Positions 34,658 through 45,339 of a stretch of 64,000 nt of DNA are shown here, piece by piece (the first letter of the stretch is position 1; each line of letters opens with the position of its first letter). The notes under the pieces are model-generated. The model saw only the letters and a program-made list of their open reading frames with translations, ran no database searches and was not told where the DNA came from. Origin of the DNA: Persicitalea sp963803495 (GTDB lineage: Bacteria; Bacteroidota; Bacteroidia; Cytophagales; Spirosomataceae); contig CAWDMP010000002.1 of the NCBI GenBank assembly GCA_963803495.1, positions 2,232,001 to 2,296,000 on the forward strand. The letters run 5' to 3'. Made by a program: the position numbers and the translations under genes.

Positions 34658-37441
34658 CTATTTCTTCTCCGGCGTCAGCACCACCTTGATGAAAAAATCG
34701 TCTGTGAAGTACTTATTCGCGGCGGCTTTTGTACTAGCCGGAGAGATAGCCTTCATGTATTTCTCTTGATCTAGTATTTCATTCAAATCTCTTTCATTTA
34801 AGGAATTGTACATGATTTTCTCAGCCCAAAAATCAGATTGCGACATTTTTATTTTCATTATTTGTGTCAAAAAGGGTAAATGCTGTTCGATAATAGATGG
34901 GTCTACCCCTTCTGCCTTAATTTTTTTAATTTCCGCTGTAGTAATATCTATCACACTGTTTACCATATTGAGAGGGCAAATAAAATCCACTGTAATACTA
35001 TAATAGTTGGCTGGAAGAAGCACTTTCTCATTTGTATTCCACACGCCCAGTAGTATTCCACTCACACTTGGTAGGGCCTCACGTAAGCGTTCATGAATCA
35101 TCTTCTTTATGATTCCAAATTGTATCTGTGCTTCTGGGTTTACATCATAACCTCCCCCAAAAATTAATCTTGCTCCTGTTAATAAATTCTGGCTGTTGAT
35201 TACAGTTTTCTCGATCCGTTCATCGAGTAAAATCACATCTGCAGAATTCTTGGAAAGGATGTTTTTATTGGTGGGAATGTTGCCCAGATACTTTTCTAGT
35301 AGAGGTTCTATTTCCTCTACTTCGAATGGACCGGCGAAAACAAAGGTAAAATCGGAAGCATTAGCAAGTAAGGTCTTATATATCGTCAGAGGTCGATGTA
35401 CGTCAATCTTGTCTATATCTGTTGCCGTCATGAGGCGGACAGCTTTATCCTTACCGCCAAGAGCCAAGTTAAAAGCATCGTCGAGCATGGTTTGAGCATC
35501 GGGGCCTTCTTTCACCAAAAGTGCTTTATCAGCAGATAATAGAAGGCGAGCCGCTGAGGTATCTAACTCAGATACAGTGAAGTAGGCATAAACTATCTGT
35601 AATGCAGTTTCTAGACTATTAGTAGAATCAACTTGTACTAAGCCTGAGATAGTCGTGCTCGTATTGTCAATCGTCGCACTAACAGAGATGTGTTGTTTAT
35701 TCATGTAGTCCTCCAACTTCTCATGGTCGAAAGGACTGATTGCGTGCCTGGATAAAAAATGTTGCGCATATCGGACATTCTCTGGCTCATCCATAAAGAG
35801 AGAAGTTCCCCCCTTGGCTTTCCCAACGAATTGGATGGAATTAATTGCCGGATCAAAAGGCTTAAGCAAAACGCGAACTCCATTATTTAATACGATTTCA
35901 GAAACGCCTGCTTTTTCGTGTTGCTTTCTGGATAACAGTTTCTCTCCCTTCAAATTTTCTATAAGCTTCTTTATTTGAAGCTCAATGGGAGGTTTTGCTC
36001 CTCGTCCTGCTGAGTCGATGAGTTCCCTGACTCTGGCTTCGGTTGGAAGTTGTTCTTTTTGGCTTTCGGGAGCCGTGATGACGATCGAGCGCCGATCGCT
36101 GTTGAGAACTTTCTTAGACCATTGATTTACTTCTTCCAGCGTAATACTATCGATCTTGCTACTTACAATATCCGCGTAGAATGCTTTATCAAACATCGGA
36201 TAGCCACTCACGAAGTAGAAAATGTATTCCTGAGCATAAAATCCAGAATGCATTTCAACCTCGTACGGGGCACCAACTAGGGTTTCACGGTTATCTCGTT
36301 TCACAGCATCGAATTCTAGCTGAGTAAATCCAAATTGCCTGACATAAGCCATTTGTTCCAAAATGCTTTCCAAATATTCTTCTAATTTATCAACCTCCTT
36401 CGTGCTGACAAATGGCGAAAACTCATTGGCCCCACCCAGAAAACCTCCGCGCGTATGAGAGCCTTTCATACGCTCGTTTATCATTTCGCCAAAAAAGCGA
36501 TTAATGAGATCATCACGGACCTCTCCCATTGTCCTGACCTCGAAATCCGGCCAATAGTGCTTGACGCTAACGGTACATTCCGTCGCGGCCGAGTCAGTCG
36601 CTATAAATACATCAGTACCGCCGATTAGCGGAAAGGGGTAGTCGATGCGTTTCCTTGGACTCTCGGACTTCGGAATACTACCGAATTTTTGCCTAATGAG
36701 TTTTTCTACTTCATCCGCATCAAAATCGCCCACGGCCGCAACAGCCATCAGGTCGGGACGGTACCAGTCTTGGTAAAACTGCCGCAATCGTTCAGGTTTG
36801 ATTGCTTTGATATGTTCTTCATTCAAAGTCGCCAGGCGTTCGCCATAGCGGGAGTTTTTTAGGAGCGATTTGAAATAAGCTATTCGCATCCGTAGCTCGG
36901 GCCCGGCGTCCCATTGTGTTTCTTCCAGCAGGAAGCCACGCTCCTTCTCAATTTCCACAGAATCAAGCAGGGCGTTGTGCGCCCTGTCTTTCAGTAGGTT
37001 CAACCCTTCTTCCAACATTCCTGCCGAATCGAGCGGGATTGGAATAATAAAGTACGTCTCATCAAATCCACTTTCGGCGGTCGAATCTGGTCCACTAGGA
37101 AATCCAGTGCGTCTTGAAAAATTCTGAATTTCTTTTTTCGAGAAATTTTTTGTCCCCCTAAAAACAGCATGCTTGATGAAATGCGCTGCGCCCTGCTGAT
37201 CGTCTTCTTCTGCATTGGAACCAACTCTCACCGCTAAGCGCAACTCGGCATAATTCTTAGGCTCAGAGTTATGCCGGATGAGGTAAGTCATTCCGTTTGG
37301 AAGCGTTCCTTGTCTGATATTGGGATCCAATGGAATCGCTTGTGATAAACTATCTTGCGCCAATACCAAGGAAGGCAGCAAACACAGGCTTAGTAGCCAG
37401 AACCCTATTTTATTCAGGGCCTCAAACCAATTTGTTGTCAT
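34658..37441 (-). CDS. M16 family peptidase homologue with degenerate zinc motif (probably inactive)
   Basis: A 927-residue two-lobed M16 (pitrilysin/PqqL-like) protein with signal peptide (LLSLCLLPSLVLAQ). The inverted zinc motif H-x-x-E-H is replaced by H87-F-I-K90-H91, so the catalytic Glu is a Lys and hydrolysis is unlikely. The downstream EIEKERGFLLEE segment with the third ligand Glu remains. The C-terminal lobe is complete (ILLGVWNTNEKVLLPANYYSI). It is AT-richer than its active neighbour downstream and shares its architecture, so the two are paralogues. It may act as a non-catalytic partner, as in mitochondrial processing peptidase. Periplasmic or outer-membrane-associated location is expected. 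Confidence 0.85.
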   Translation of the reverse strand: MTTNWFEALNKIGFWLLSLCLLPSLVLAQDSLSQAIPLDPNIRQGTLPNGMTYLIRHNSEPKNYAELRLAVRVGSNAEEDDQQGAAHFIKHAVFRGTKNFSKKEIQNFSRRTGFPSGPDSTAESGFDETYFIIPIPLDSAGMLEEGLNLLKDRAHNALLDSVEIEKERGFLLEETQWDAGPELRMRIAYFKSLLKNSRYGERLATLNEEHIKAIKPERLRQFYQDWYRPDLMAVAAVGDFDADEVEKLIRQKFGSIPKSESPRKRIDYPFPLIGGTDVFIATDSAATECTVSVKHYWPDFEVRTMGEVRDDLINRFFGEMINERMKGSHTRGGFLGGANEFSPFVSTKEVDKLEEYLESILEQMAYVRQFGFTQLEFDAVKRDNRETLVGAPYEVEMHSGFYAQEYIFYFVSGYPMFDKAFYADIVSSKIDSITLEEVNQWSKKVLNSDRRSIVITAPESQKEQLPTEARVRELIDSAGRGAKPPIELQIKKLIENLKGEKLLSRKQHEKAGVSEIVLNNGVRVLLKPFDPAINSIQFVGKAKGGTSLFMDEPENVRYAQHFLSRHAISPFDHEKLEDYMNKQHISVSATIDNTSTTISGLVQVDSTNSLETALQIVYAYFTVSELDTSAARLLLSADKALLVKEGPDAQTMLDDAFNLALGGKDKAVRLMTATDIDKIDVHRPLTIYKTLLANASDFTFVFAGPFEVEEIEPLLEKYLGNIPTNKNILSKNSADVILLDERIEKTVINSQNLLTGARLIFGGGYDVNPEAQIQFGIIKKMIHERLREALPSVSGILLGVWNTNEKVLLPANYYSITVDFICPLNMVNSVIDITTAEIKKIKAEGVDPSIIEQHLPFLTQIMKIKMSQSDFWAEKIMYNSLNERDLNEILDQEKYMKAISPASTKAAANKYFTDDFFIKVVLTPEKK

Positions 37442-37464
37442 AAATTTTTACAAAAAAACTCATA

Positions 37465-37495
37465 GCAAAGGCCCCGCCAATAACGGGGCCTTCGC
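37465..37495 (-). terminator. GC-rich terminator hairpin between the two M16 genes
   Basis: The 9-bp stem AAGGCCCCG (37468-37476) and CGGGGCCTT (37484-37492) has a 7-base loop, and the outer GC pairs extend it past one mismatch. On the minus strand a T-rich stretch (gagttttttt) follows a few bases later. It lies between the stop of one M16 gene (37529) and the start of the next (37441), so it separates their transcripts at least partly. Confidence 0.6.
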
Positions 37496-37528
37496 TTTAA
37501 GTAAAAAAAGAAAGCCGACAGCCAAATA

Positions 37529-40337
37529 CTACTTCTCCTCCGGCATCAGCACTACCTTGATGTAGTTATCGTCGTTGAAGTACTTCTGGGCGGCGGCTTT
37601 GGTACTGGCGACGGTCACTTCCTTGAGGTGCTTTTCCTCGTCGAAGACCTCGTTCATATCGCGGTCCATGAAGTTGCTGGTGTCGATGTACTTGAGCCAG
37701 AATTCGTTGGTCTTCATGTTGACCTGGGTTTGGCGCTGGGTTTCGGCGACGAACTTTTCGATGTCCTTGGACTCGGCCCCGTTCTTTTTCAGCTTGTCGA
37801 TTTCTTCCTGAGTGCGCTTCACCAGTTTGTCCACGTTTTCGGGCGCACAGCCGAAGCCAATCGAGAAACGGTAGCGGCCCGAGGGTAGCTTGTCGGTACT
37901 GGCGCGGACGCCGACGCCATACACGCCGCTTTCTTCTTCGCGGAGTGCCTCGATCAGCTTGATTTGCAGCGCTTCTCCAATGGCCTCGATCTGTACGTTG
38001 GCTTCGGGGTTGTAGTCGTACTCTCCGCTATAAATCATCGACACGCGGCTTTTAGGTTCCAGACCCTTGTAGACCGTCTTCTCGATGCGGCCCTTGGGCG
38101 GGAAAATATTGGGGTGATCGTAGGTATCGTCGCGCTCGGTCGAGGGTAGGCCGCCGAGGTACTTCTCGAGCATCGGCTTGATCTCGTCTACTTTGAAGGC
38201 ACCCACGAACGTGAAGACAAAATCCGACGCGTCCTTGAAGCGATCCTTGTAGATTTCCATGGCGCGGTCGAGCTTCACGTTGTCCACGCGCTCGGGCGTC
38301 ATGGGTGCGCGGCGCGGATTGTTGCTGCTGAGCACGGCGTTGAGCGTGTCGCCAAATACTTTTTCGGGCGTTGGCGTCTTCATCATGTTCTCGAGGTAGC
38401 CGCGCTGGTTGGCGAGGATACCCTGCACCACGGGCTCGTCTTTGCGGGGCGCGGTGAAGTAGGCGTATACTAGTTGCAGGGCCGTTTCAAGGTCCTTGGG
38501 ACTGGCGCTGCCTTGCACGCCTTCGGTCAGTTCGCTGAGGTAAGGGACGCACGCTGACCGTCTTGCCGGCCAGGTACTTCTGCAACTGCGTTTGGCTGTA
38601 CTCGCCCACACCGCCCGAGCTCACGATGTAGCTGGCGAAGGCATCGGTGTCGAGGTCCTCGGGGAAAAGTGAGGTACCTCCCTTACCGGTCGCCTCAAAC
38701 AAAATCTGATCGTTCTTGAAATCGGTGGGTTTCAGGAACACCCGCACGCCGTTGGCCAGCGTCAATTCGGTGATACCGAGTTTTTCCATCTTCTTCTCCG
38801 ACGTCACCTTGCTTCCCTTAGGCTCGACGGGCAGCAGCGGCGTGTCGTTCACCTCGTCCACGTAAGCGGTCACGTCCTGGCCCGACGAGGCCAGTAGCTC
38901 CTTCACTTTGGCTTCGGTGGGTAGCTGATCTTTGGCTGTTTCGGGACCCATAATCACTACCGCGCGGTTTTTGTCCGTGATGAATTGGCTCGCCAGTTTA
39001 TTGATCTCAGCCAGCTTGATACCGGGCAATTCTTTTTTGACAAAACCTTCGTAATACTCGATGCCCATGGGACGGTCTTCGTTCAGGAAATCGCCAAGGT
39101 ACTCCTGCACGTAGCGGTCGGAGCGGGTTTTATCCTTCTCTTTCAACTGCTTGTCGAGGCCGTTTAGCAGGGATTTTCTGACGCGATCCAATTCCGATTC
39201 GGTAAAACCGAACTTCTGCACCCGGATGTTCTCGGTGAGCAGCGCCGTCATGGCGCGCTCCACGCCGTCGGGACTTTTGGCTAACGCCACAGCCGTGAAG
39301 GCGTCCAAATCGCCCAGAAAACCACCGTAGTTGCCAAAGCCAAACAGGAATGGCGGATCGGCTTTCTGGGTCAGTTCCTGCATCCGGGCCCCCATCATCG
39401 AATTGAAAAGACTGTAGGTCAATTTGGTACGGGCATCCTCCAACGTTTTTTCCTTGAATTCCGGCTGTTTGTAAATCACTTGCACCAGCGTTTGGGGCTG
39501 TTCGGGGTCGGTCACGATGGCTACGTTGGTACCCCCATCGAGCGGAATCTTGTACTCGGTCCGCTTCTTTGGGTTCTTGGGCATCGGGATGCTGCCGAAC
39601 TTATCCTTAATGAGCTTCTCGACCTTGGCCGGATCGAAATCACCCACGGCGATCACCGCCATCAGGTCGGGACGGTACCAGTCGGTGTAGAACTGTTTGA
39701 GCGTCTCGGGCTTGAATTCCTTCAAAATCTCGTCTTTACCAATTGGCAATCGCTCGGCGTAGCGCGAGTTGTTGAGGATCATCTTGAAGTACTGGTCACG
39801 CATCCGCTGCTGCGCGCCGCGGCCCGAGCGCGATTCTTCCAGTACTACGCCGCGTTCTTTGTCGATCTCGTCCAGATCGAACAACGCGCCCTGCGCCCAG
39901 TCGTCGAGTACCTGCAGGCCCTTTTCGAGTAGGCCCGCCGAATCGGTGGGGATGGGCAGCATGTACACCGTCTCGTCGAAGCTGGTGTAGGCATTGAGGT
40001 CGGCCCCGAAGCGAACGCCGGTTTTTTGCAGGAAGTCCACCAGTTCGTTCTTGGGAAAATTGGTCGTGCCGTTGAAGTTCATGTGCTCCATAAAGTGCGC
40101 CAGGCCCTGCTGCTCGTCGGTTTCCAGGGTCGAACCCGCTTTGATAGCCAGCCGCAACTCGGCGCGGTCTTTGGGCTCCACATTTTTGCGGATGTAGTAC
40201 GTGAGGCCATTGGCGAGCTTGCCTTTCTTGACGTCGGGATCGAGCGGAATGGGCTTGCTGAGGTCAGATTGGGCCAGTACCGGCGCGGCCGCGATCAGCA
40301 GCAGCAGCCAGGTTTTGGGGGAGAGGAATCTTTTCAT
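37529..40337 (-). pseudogene. M16 family zinc peptidase with intact HxxEH motif, one frame break
   Basis: Two-lobed M16 peptidase of about 935 residues. Signal peptide (WLLLLIAAAPVLAQ) and active zinc motif HFMEH in GLAHFMEHMNFNGTTNF, with the third ligand region DEIDKERGVVLEES. The start at 40337 (MKRFLSPKTW) is chosen because it gives the signal peptide. Near 38547, after AGKTVSV, the frame breaks. One extra C explains it, and the sequence resumes as PYLSELTEGVQGSASPKDLETA and ends MPEEK at 37529. As all motifs survive, an assembly indel is plausible. It probably degrades peptides in the periplasm or at the surface, perhaps with its inactive paralogue. Confidence 0.82.
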
Positions 40338-40478
40338 AAAAAGGGATTGGCTAAGTTTTGGGGTTGACAATCGGTTTTCAACTAAAAACGTAATTATACC
40401 GAAAAAAAACAAATGTTTGACAAAGGAAAGAAAATATAGTACGGGTTTCGGTAACCTGATTATTCCCTGCCGCAAAAC

Positions 40479-42687
40479 TCAAACACCGATGCCGATTTCT
40501 TTCATCTTTCGCTGCAACCGGCTCGCTGTGGCCGCGATTTTGAGCGCGTTTTCCAGCCAGAACAAATCGTAGGCTGCAGGCAGGTAGTCGTCGGTACTGT
40601 GGCGCAGGCGTGCCTCTACTTCACGCTGACGCTCCGCCAGTAGGCGCGCACCGGCTTCCTGGGCCTGGTCAGATGTATCTGTACTTACGTTGCCTTCGCT
40701 CAGCGCCTCGATCTGTCCCAACGCTTGTTGCAATTGCGCCATTACATCCCGATCGTGCATCTCGTACCCTGGATTCCTTTGTAAAAACAGACCCAAATTG
40801 ACGATGAGCGAAAGTTGGGTATATACCAGCAGCGCTACGCGCTGAATCCCGCCGAGCGCTTCGGTGCGGCCGGGCGTTTCGGCCTGGGCGAGCCGGTAGG
40901 AGTTCAGCAGCCCGTCGGTTTTGAGAAAGGCTTCTTTACGGTAAAGCTTGTAATCGTTGTCTTGCGGCCGCGTGGCCCGTGACCTGCTCCAGCACACTGT
41001 TCAGCAGATTGCGGTTGGCCCGGAGGGCGTCCCGTACGTTTCGAGGCAGGTTCTGCACTTCCCAAAACGGAAAGATAAACCGCATCGCCAGCCAGCACAG
41101 GCCCACCGCCAGCAGCGTATCCAGCAGGCGGTAGTAGGCCGTGTCCGTAAAGCCGCGCTGCAGGTAGCTGTAAAAGAAAAGGATGAAGAGTGTGAAAAAG
41201 AAAGTCGTGACGGCGTACTGCCGCTTCAAAAACGAAAAAGCGAAAAACTGGGCGCTCACAAAAATTACCAGACTCGCCAGCGGTCCCGGCCGCAGCGCGT
41301 AGAAGAGTGCCAACCCCGCCGCCACGCCCGCCAGGGTACCGTACGTACGCATCGCCAGCCTTTCTTTGGATATATTGAAACCGGGTTTCAGAATTACCAG
41401 CACCGTCAGCAGCGCCCAGCTGGGGTTGCCTAGGCCGAGCGCCACGGCCATGTAGTAGGCCCCTACCGCCGTCAGGGACAGCCGCAGCGCGTAGCGAAAA
41501 AAGCCCGATTGCATCGACAAATGACTCCGTAAATAATCCCAGCCGATGGTATCGCGGATGGCGAAGCGCCGGATATTGTCGGCCAGGGCGGCGTCTTGTG
41601 GTACTTCGTGCCGCGCCAGGATGTTCCACAGGTTGCGGAGTAGTCTGAGTTCGGTTTCGATATTGCGCTGAATCCGCCGCAACGGACGGTAGGCGTCGCC
41701 GGTTTGGGTGTGGCCGGGTAAGTCAAGCTTAAGACCGTCGAGGTACTCGGTCAGTTGATGCAAGTCGTTTTCGGCTTCGGTGCCGTAAGCGGGTATGGGC
41801 GGTTGGTCGTCGTCGAGGTGGTCGGCCAACTGATGGAGTTGCGCCATGATGCTGGCGTTCAGCTTGGCCAGCAACGGTAGGGCGCGCGCTTTTTCGGGGC
41901 CGTCGGGAATCGTCTGCAAGGAAGGTACCGAGGCCGTCGCCAATTCGAGCAAATCCACCAAACCCGCCAGAAAGTAGGTCGCCTGGCCCATGAAGGTCTC
42001 GGGGTTGGTGACGTTGATCGGCTCCCGCAGCAGCGCTTCCCGAATCTGCTGGTGCAGGGCTACGAGGTCGGCTTGCTTTTCGGTCAGCGCCAGTAGTACT
42101 TCCTCGCCGGGCTTGGCGGCGTCGAGTAGTTCAGCTTGCTGGGCGAAGTAGTCGGCGGTGAGGCGCAGGCATTCTTCCAGTCGCCGCCGCAGTTGTCGGG
42201 GCCGCAGAAGCGGGTGCAGCAGCAACGCGTAAAGTGTGTACCAGCCCGAGCCCAACAGCAGCCATCCCGCCCGCTGGAGGGCGTCGGCGAAGGTAGGTAC
42301 ACTCTCGGCCATGCTCAGGCCGATCATGACCGACAGGTTGAGCAGCAGCGCCACAATGCTGAAATTGGGCGTGAAAGGCGACAGGAAATTGAGCACGAAC
42401 AACACCGCGAGCAGCAGCAAGGCATTCAGAACCGGAAAATCCCTGACCTGAGTGAACACGATGAATAGCAGCGCCGACAGCAATCCCGCCGAAGCCATAA
42501 AGGCCATTTTCTTGGGTAGCGCGATGGGAATGTCGATCCCGAATACGAAAAGTCCACCCAGAAACATGAACAGACCCATCTGCTGGTAGCCCAGCGCCAC
42601 ACCCACCAATAGCGGCAGGCTCGATCCGATGGTGAAGCGCAGCGCCGATTCGGTATCTTCGGCGGTGAGGTACTCTTTGAACGTCAT
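40479..42687 (-). pseudogene. FUSC family membrane protein (YccS-like) with one frame break
   Basis: Inner-membrane protein of about 735 residues with two blocks of membrane helices (LPLLVGVALGYQQMGLFMFLGG onward, and LSLTAVGAYYMAVALGLGNPSWALLTVLVILKPG), separated by a soluble helical domain of about 250 residues. This is the duplicated FUSC/YccS architecture related to aromatic-acid efflux proteins. Near 40975, after VLEQVTGHAA, the frame changes. The conserved cytoplasmic end continues as QDNDYKLYRKEAFLKTDGLL and stops at 40479. Probably a transporter or efflux-related protein of unknown substrate; the break may be a sequencing indel. Confidence 0.78.
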
Positions 42688-42762
42688 AGGGGATGGGGAC
42701 GATTGACCTCAGAAATAATCTTTATATTTACAAACTCGATTTTCGTTTTACCAACACCCCAA

Positions 42763-44223
42763 ATGAAGAAAATTCTCCTTTTGTTTTTCCTGGCCAGCCA
42801 AACGGCCCGGGCGCAGGTACCTCCCAAGCCTTACGGTCCGCTGCCCTCGCCCCGCCAAATGCAATGGCACGGAGTGGAGCAGTACGGCCTGATTCACTTT
42901 ACGCCCACCACTTTTGAGAACAAAGAATGGGGCTACGGCGATGCCGATCCGGCTATTTTTAACCCGACGGATTTTAGCGCCGATCAAATCGTGAAAGCCG
43001 CCAAGGCGGGCGGCTTGAAGGCGATCGTGCTGGTAGCTAAGCACCACGACGGTTTTTGCCTGTGGCCTACCAAAACCACCGACTACAATATCACAAATAG
43101 CCCTTTCCGGGATGGAAAGGGCGACTTGGTAAAAGAAGTGGCGGACGCCGCCCGCGCCAATGGCATGAAATTCGGGATTTATTGCTCGCCCTGGGACCGC
43201 AATAACGCCGCCTATGGTACACCGGAGTATCTCGAAATCTACCGCGCCCAGCTTCGCGAGCTTTACACCAACTACGGCGACCTGTTCATGTCGTGGCACG
43301 ATGGCGCCAACGGTGGCGATGGCTATTATGGAGGTACCAGGGAGGCCCGCAAAATCGACAATACCACCTACTATGCCTGGGATTCTACCTGGACCAACCT
43401 CACCCGCGAGCTGCAACCTAACGCCAACATTTTCAGCGATATAGGCTGGGATGTACGCTGGATCGGCAATGAGAAAGGCATCGCCGAGATGCCGCACTAC
43501 GCTACCCTGACGCCCAAGCCACCGAAAGGCGTCAACAAGGCCGTACCGGGTCAGGCCGAAACGGAAGACAATCCCTCGGGCACAAAAAACGGCGAATTCT
43601 GGATTCCGGCCGAGTGCGATGTACCGCTCCGGCAAGGTTGGTTTTTTCATCCTGACCAAAAACCGAAATCGCCGGACGAGCTCTTTGACTTGTACCTAAA
43701 AAGCGTAGGCCGCGGCGCGGCGCTCGACCTGGGGCTCGCACCCGATACCCGGGGTCGCCTTAGCGACGACGACGTAGCTGCCCTGGCCGCTTTCGGTACC
43801 CGACTGGAAAAGACGTACGCCAGGAATCTGGCCAGGATGGCCTACCTGCGCGCCGTCAATGTGCGGGGGTACAATTCGATCTACGGGGCCAAGAACATGG
43901 TGGACGACGACCCCAACAACTACTGGACCACCGACGAGGATTTCAAGAAATCGTACTTCACCGCCGAGTTTTCGGAGCCCGTCACCTTCGACCTGGTTAG
44001 CCTGCGCGAGCACATCGAAATGGGACAACGCGTCGAGGGCTTCACGCTCGAAGCCTGGCAGGACGGCGACTGGAAGGAGATTCACGAAGGTACCACCATC
44101 GGCGCCCGTACGCTGGTGAAGCTGGACGCGCCCGTCACGACGGACAAGCTGCGCGTCCGCTTTACCAAAATGCCGGAAGTGGCGGTAATCAGTGATTTTG
44201 GAATCTATAAAATCGCGGATTAG
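42763..44223 (+). CDS. Alpha-L-fucosidase (GH29)
   Basis: A 486-residue secreted glycosidase with signal peptide (MKKILLLFFLASQTARAQ; start 42763, not the upstream 42703). The GH29 TIM barrel shows YGLIHFTPTTFENKEWGYG, KAIVLVAKHHDGFCLWPT and the nucleophile Asp180 in SWHDGANG. A C-terminal galactose-binding-like module (PNNYWTTDEDFKKSYFTAEF) follows. It releases L-fucose from glycans, probably in the periplasm. The acid/base residue is not assigned, as it varies in the family. The stop is 3 bp from a convergent gene. Confidence 0.88.
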   Translation: MKKILLLFFLASQTARAQVPPKPYGPLPSPRQMQWHGVEQYGLIHFTPTTFENKEWGYGDADPAIFNPTDFSADQIVKAAKAGGLKAIVLVAKHHDGFCLWPTKTTDYNITNSPFRDGKGDLVKEVADAARANGMKFGIYCSPWDRNNAAYGTPEYLEIYRAQLRELYTNYGDLFMSWHDGANGGDGYYGGTREARKIDNTTYYAWDSTWTNLTRELQPNANIFSDIGWDVRWIGNEKGIAEMPHYATLTPKPPKGVNKAVPGQAETEDNPSGTKNGEFWIPAECDVPLRQGWFFHPDQKPKSPDELFDLYLKSVGRGAALDLGLAPDTRGRLSDDDVAALAAFGTRLEKTYARNLARMAYLRAVNVRGYNSIYGAKNMVDDDPNNYWTTDEDFKKSYFTAEFSEPVTFDLVSLREHIEMGQRVEGFTLEAWQDGDWKEIHEGTTIGARTLVKLDAPVTTDKLRVRFTKMPEVAVISDFGIYKIAD

Positions 44224-44226
44224 AAC

Positions 44227-44799
44227 TCAGTCGAAGGTCATCGGCACCTCTACCATGGCGTTGCCCCAGGCCATGCGCATAAGTACTTCCTTACCGTTGC
44301 CCTTGGCAAACTGGATCGCGAAGTTCTCGACAGAATCCGAGGTTTCCTTCATGGGTACATTGAACCGCATCACGTCCTTCTTCATGTCGTAACTGTACGC
44401 CCCCCACTGGTCCACATCGCTGCTCAGAATAATGGTCATGTCCTGCTCGTTGGCCTGGGCCAGCAGCGCGTAGGTACCTGCCTTCACCTTTTTGCCCATA
44501 ATCGTGGCGTCCTCGTAGAACTTGATTTCGGGCGCTTCATTAGCCCCTACCCGCCATACCTTCCCCTGCGGGACGAGTTCGGCGAGGTCACGGCCCTTCA
44601 AGGCCGGGCGGCTGTAAATGACACGCGCCTTGACGGTTTCACCCTTGATTTTGTCGGCAGCAAATTTACGGTCGTGGGCGTAGTCGTCGGGATAGTAGGC
44701 CATGTCCATCGGGCTCTTGTCGACGCCACGGAAGGTTTGGGCCTGGGCGCCGAAGGTGAGCAGGGCGCAAAAAGAAAGGAGCAGTACAGTCGTTTTCAT
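44227..44799 (-). CDS. DUF2911 domain protein, secreted
   Basis: A 190-residue exported protein with signal peptide (TTVLLLSFCALLTFGAQAQ). The DUF2911 pattern is clear: VIYSRPALKGRDLAELVPQGKVWRVGANEAPEI, then GKKVKAGTYALLAQ, and a terminal ALRMAWGN-like strand (VLMRMAWGNAMV). It is a beta-rich protein of unknown function common in Bacteroidota. The ATG at 44799 is chosen to give the signal peptide. Convergent with the fucosidase. Confidence 0.88.
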   Translation of the reverse strand: MKTTVLLLSFCALLTFGAQAQTFRGVDKSPMDMAYYPDDYAHDRKFAADKIKGETVKARVIYSRPALKGRDLAELVPQGKVWRVGANEAPEIKFYEDATIMGKKVKAGTYALLAQANEQDMTIILSSDVDQWGAYSYDMKKDVMRFNVPMKETSDSVENFAIQFAKGNGKEVLMRMAWGNAMVEVPMTFD

Positions 44800-44874
44800 G
44801 TTTGTTTCTGGGTAAGATTGGAGTTTTATAAAAATATTTTCCTGCAAGATAACCGATAAATCCTTCCGATGCAC

Positions 44875-45321
44875 TCAGCCTTGCCAGCCTTCGCGGGCGT
44901 GGCTACCGTCGCAGTAGGGTTTGTTTTGGGAAAATCCGCAGCGGCAGAAGGCCGTTACGCCGCTTTTTTCTTCTTCGTTTCCGGCGGTATTCTGTACCAT
45001 CAGGTCACCGTGTACCAGTAGCGGCCCGTTGGCTTTTACCGTTATTTTGGTATTCGCAGTGGGGGCGTCAGGCTGGGCGTGACCGTTCAAGTACGGCTTT
45101 TTGTCATCCATTTGGTAGCTAAGCGCGCGGGAAGGGCACTTTTCCACCTGATCGGCAATTGTGGCGGTGTCCGCGCCTTCAATGTTGACCCAGGGCCGTT
45201 TTTGCGGATCGAAGACCGAGGGCAACCCTCGAAAGCAAATAGCAGAGTGGATGCACTTGTGCGGTTGCCAGATCACGGTAATCTCACCGTTATCGTACTT
45301 CTTGGTAATTCTTTTTTCCAT
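44875..45321 (-). CDS. CDGSH iron-sulfur protein fused to a mono-cluster ferredoxin-like domain
   Basis: A 148-residue cytoplasmic protein with two domains. The N-terminal YjdI/Fer4_19-like domain has CIHSAICFRGLPSVF and KCPSRALSY, with three to four Cys that could hold a 4Fe-4S cluster. The C-terminal CDGSH domain ends FCRCGFSQNKPYCDGSHAREG, whose C-x-C and C-D-G-S-H residues bind a 2Fe-2S cluster. The probable role is electron transfer or redox sensing. It is 18 bp downstream of the thioredoxin-like gene on the same strand and may be co-transcribed with it. Confidence 0.88.
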   Translation of the reverse strand: MEKRITKKYDNGEITVIWQPHKCIHSAICFRGLPSVFDPQKRPWVNIEGADTATIADQVEKCPSRALSYQMDDKKPYLNGHAQPDAPTANTKITVKANGPLLVHGDLMVQNTAGNEEEKSGVTAFCRCGFSQNKPYCDGSHAREGWQG

Positions 45322-45339
45322 AGGACAAGTTGGGGGGAT

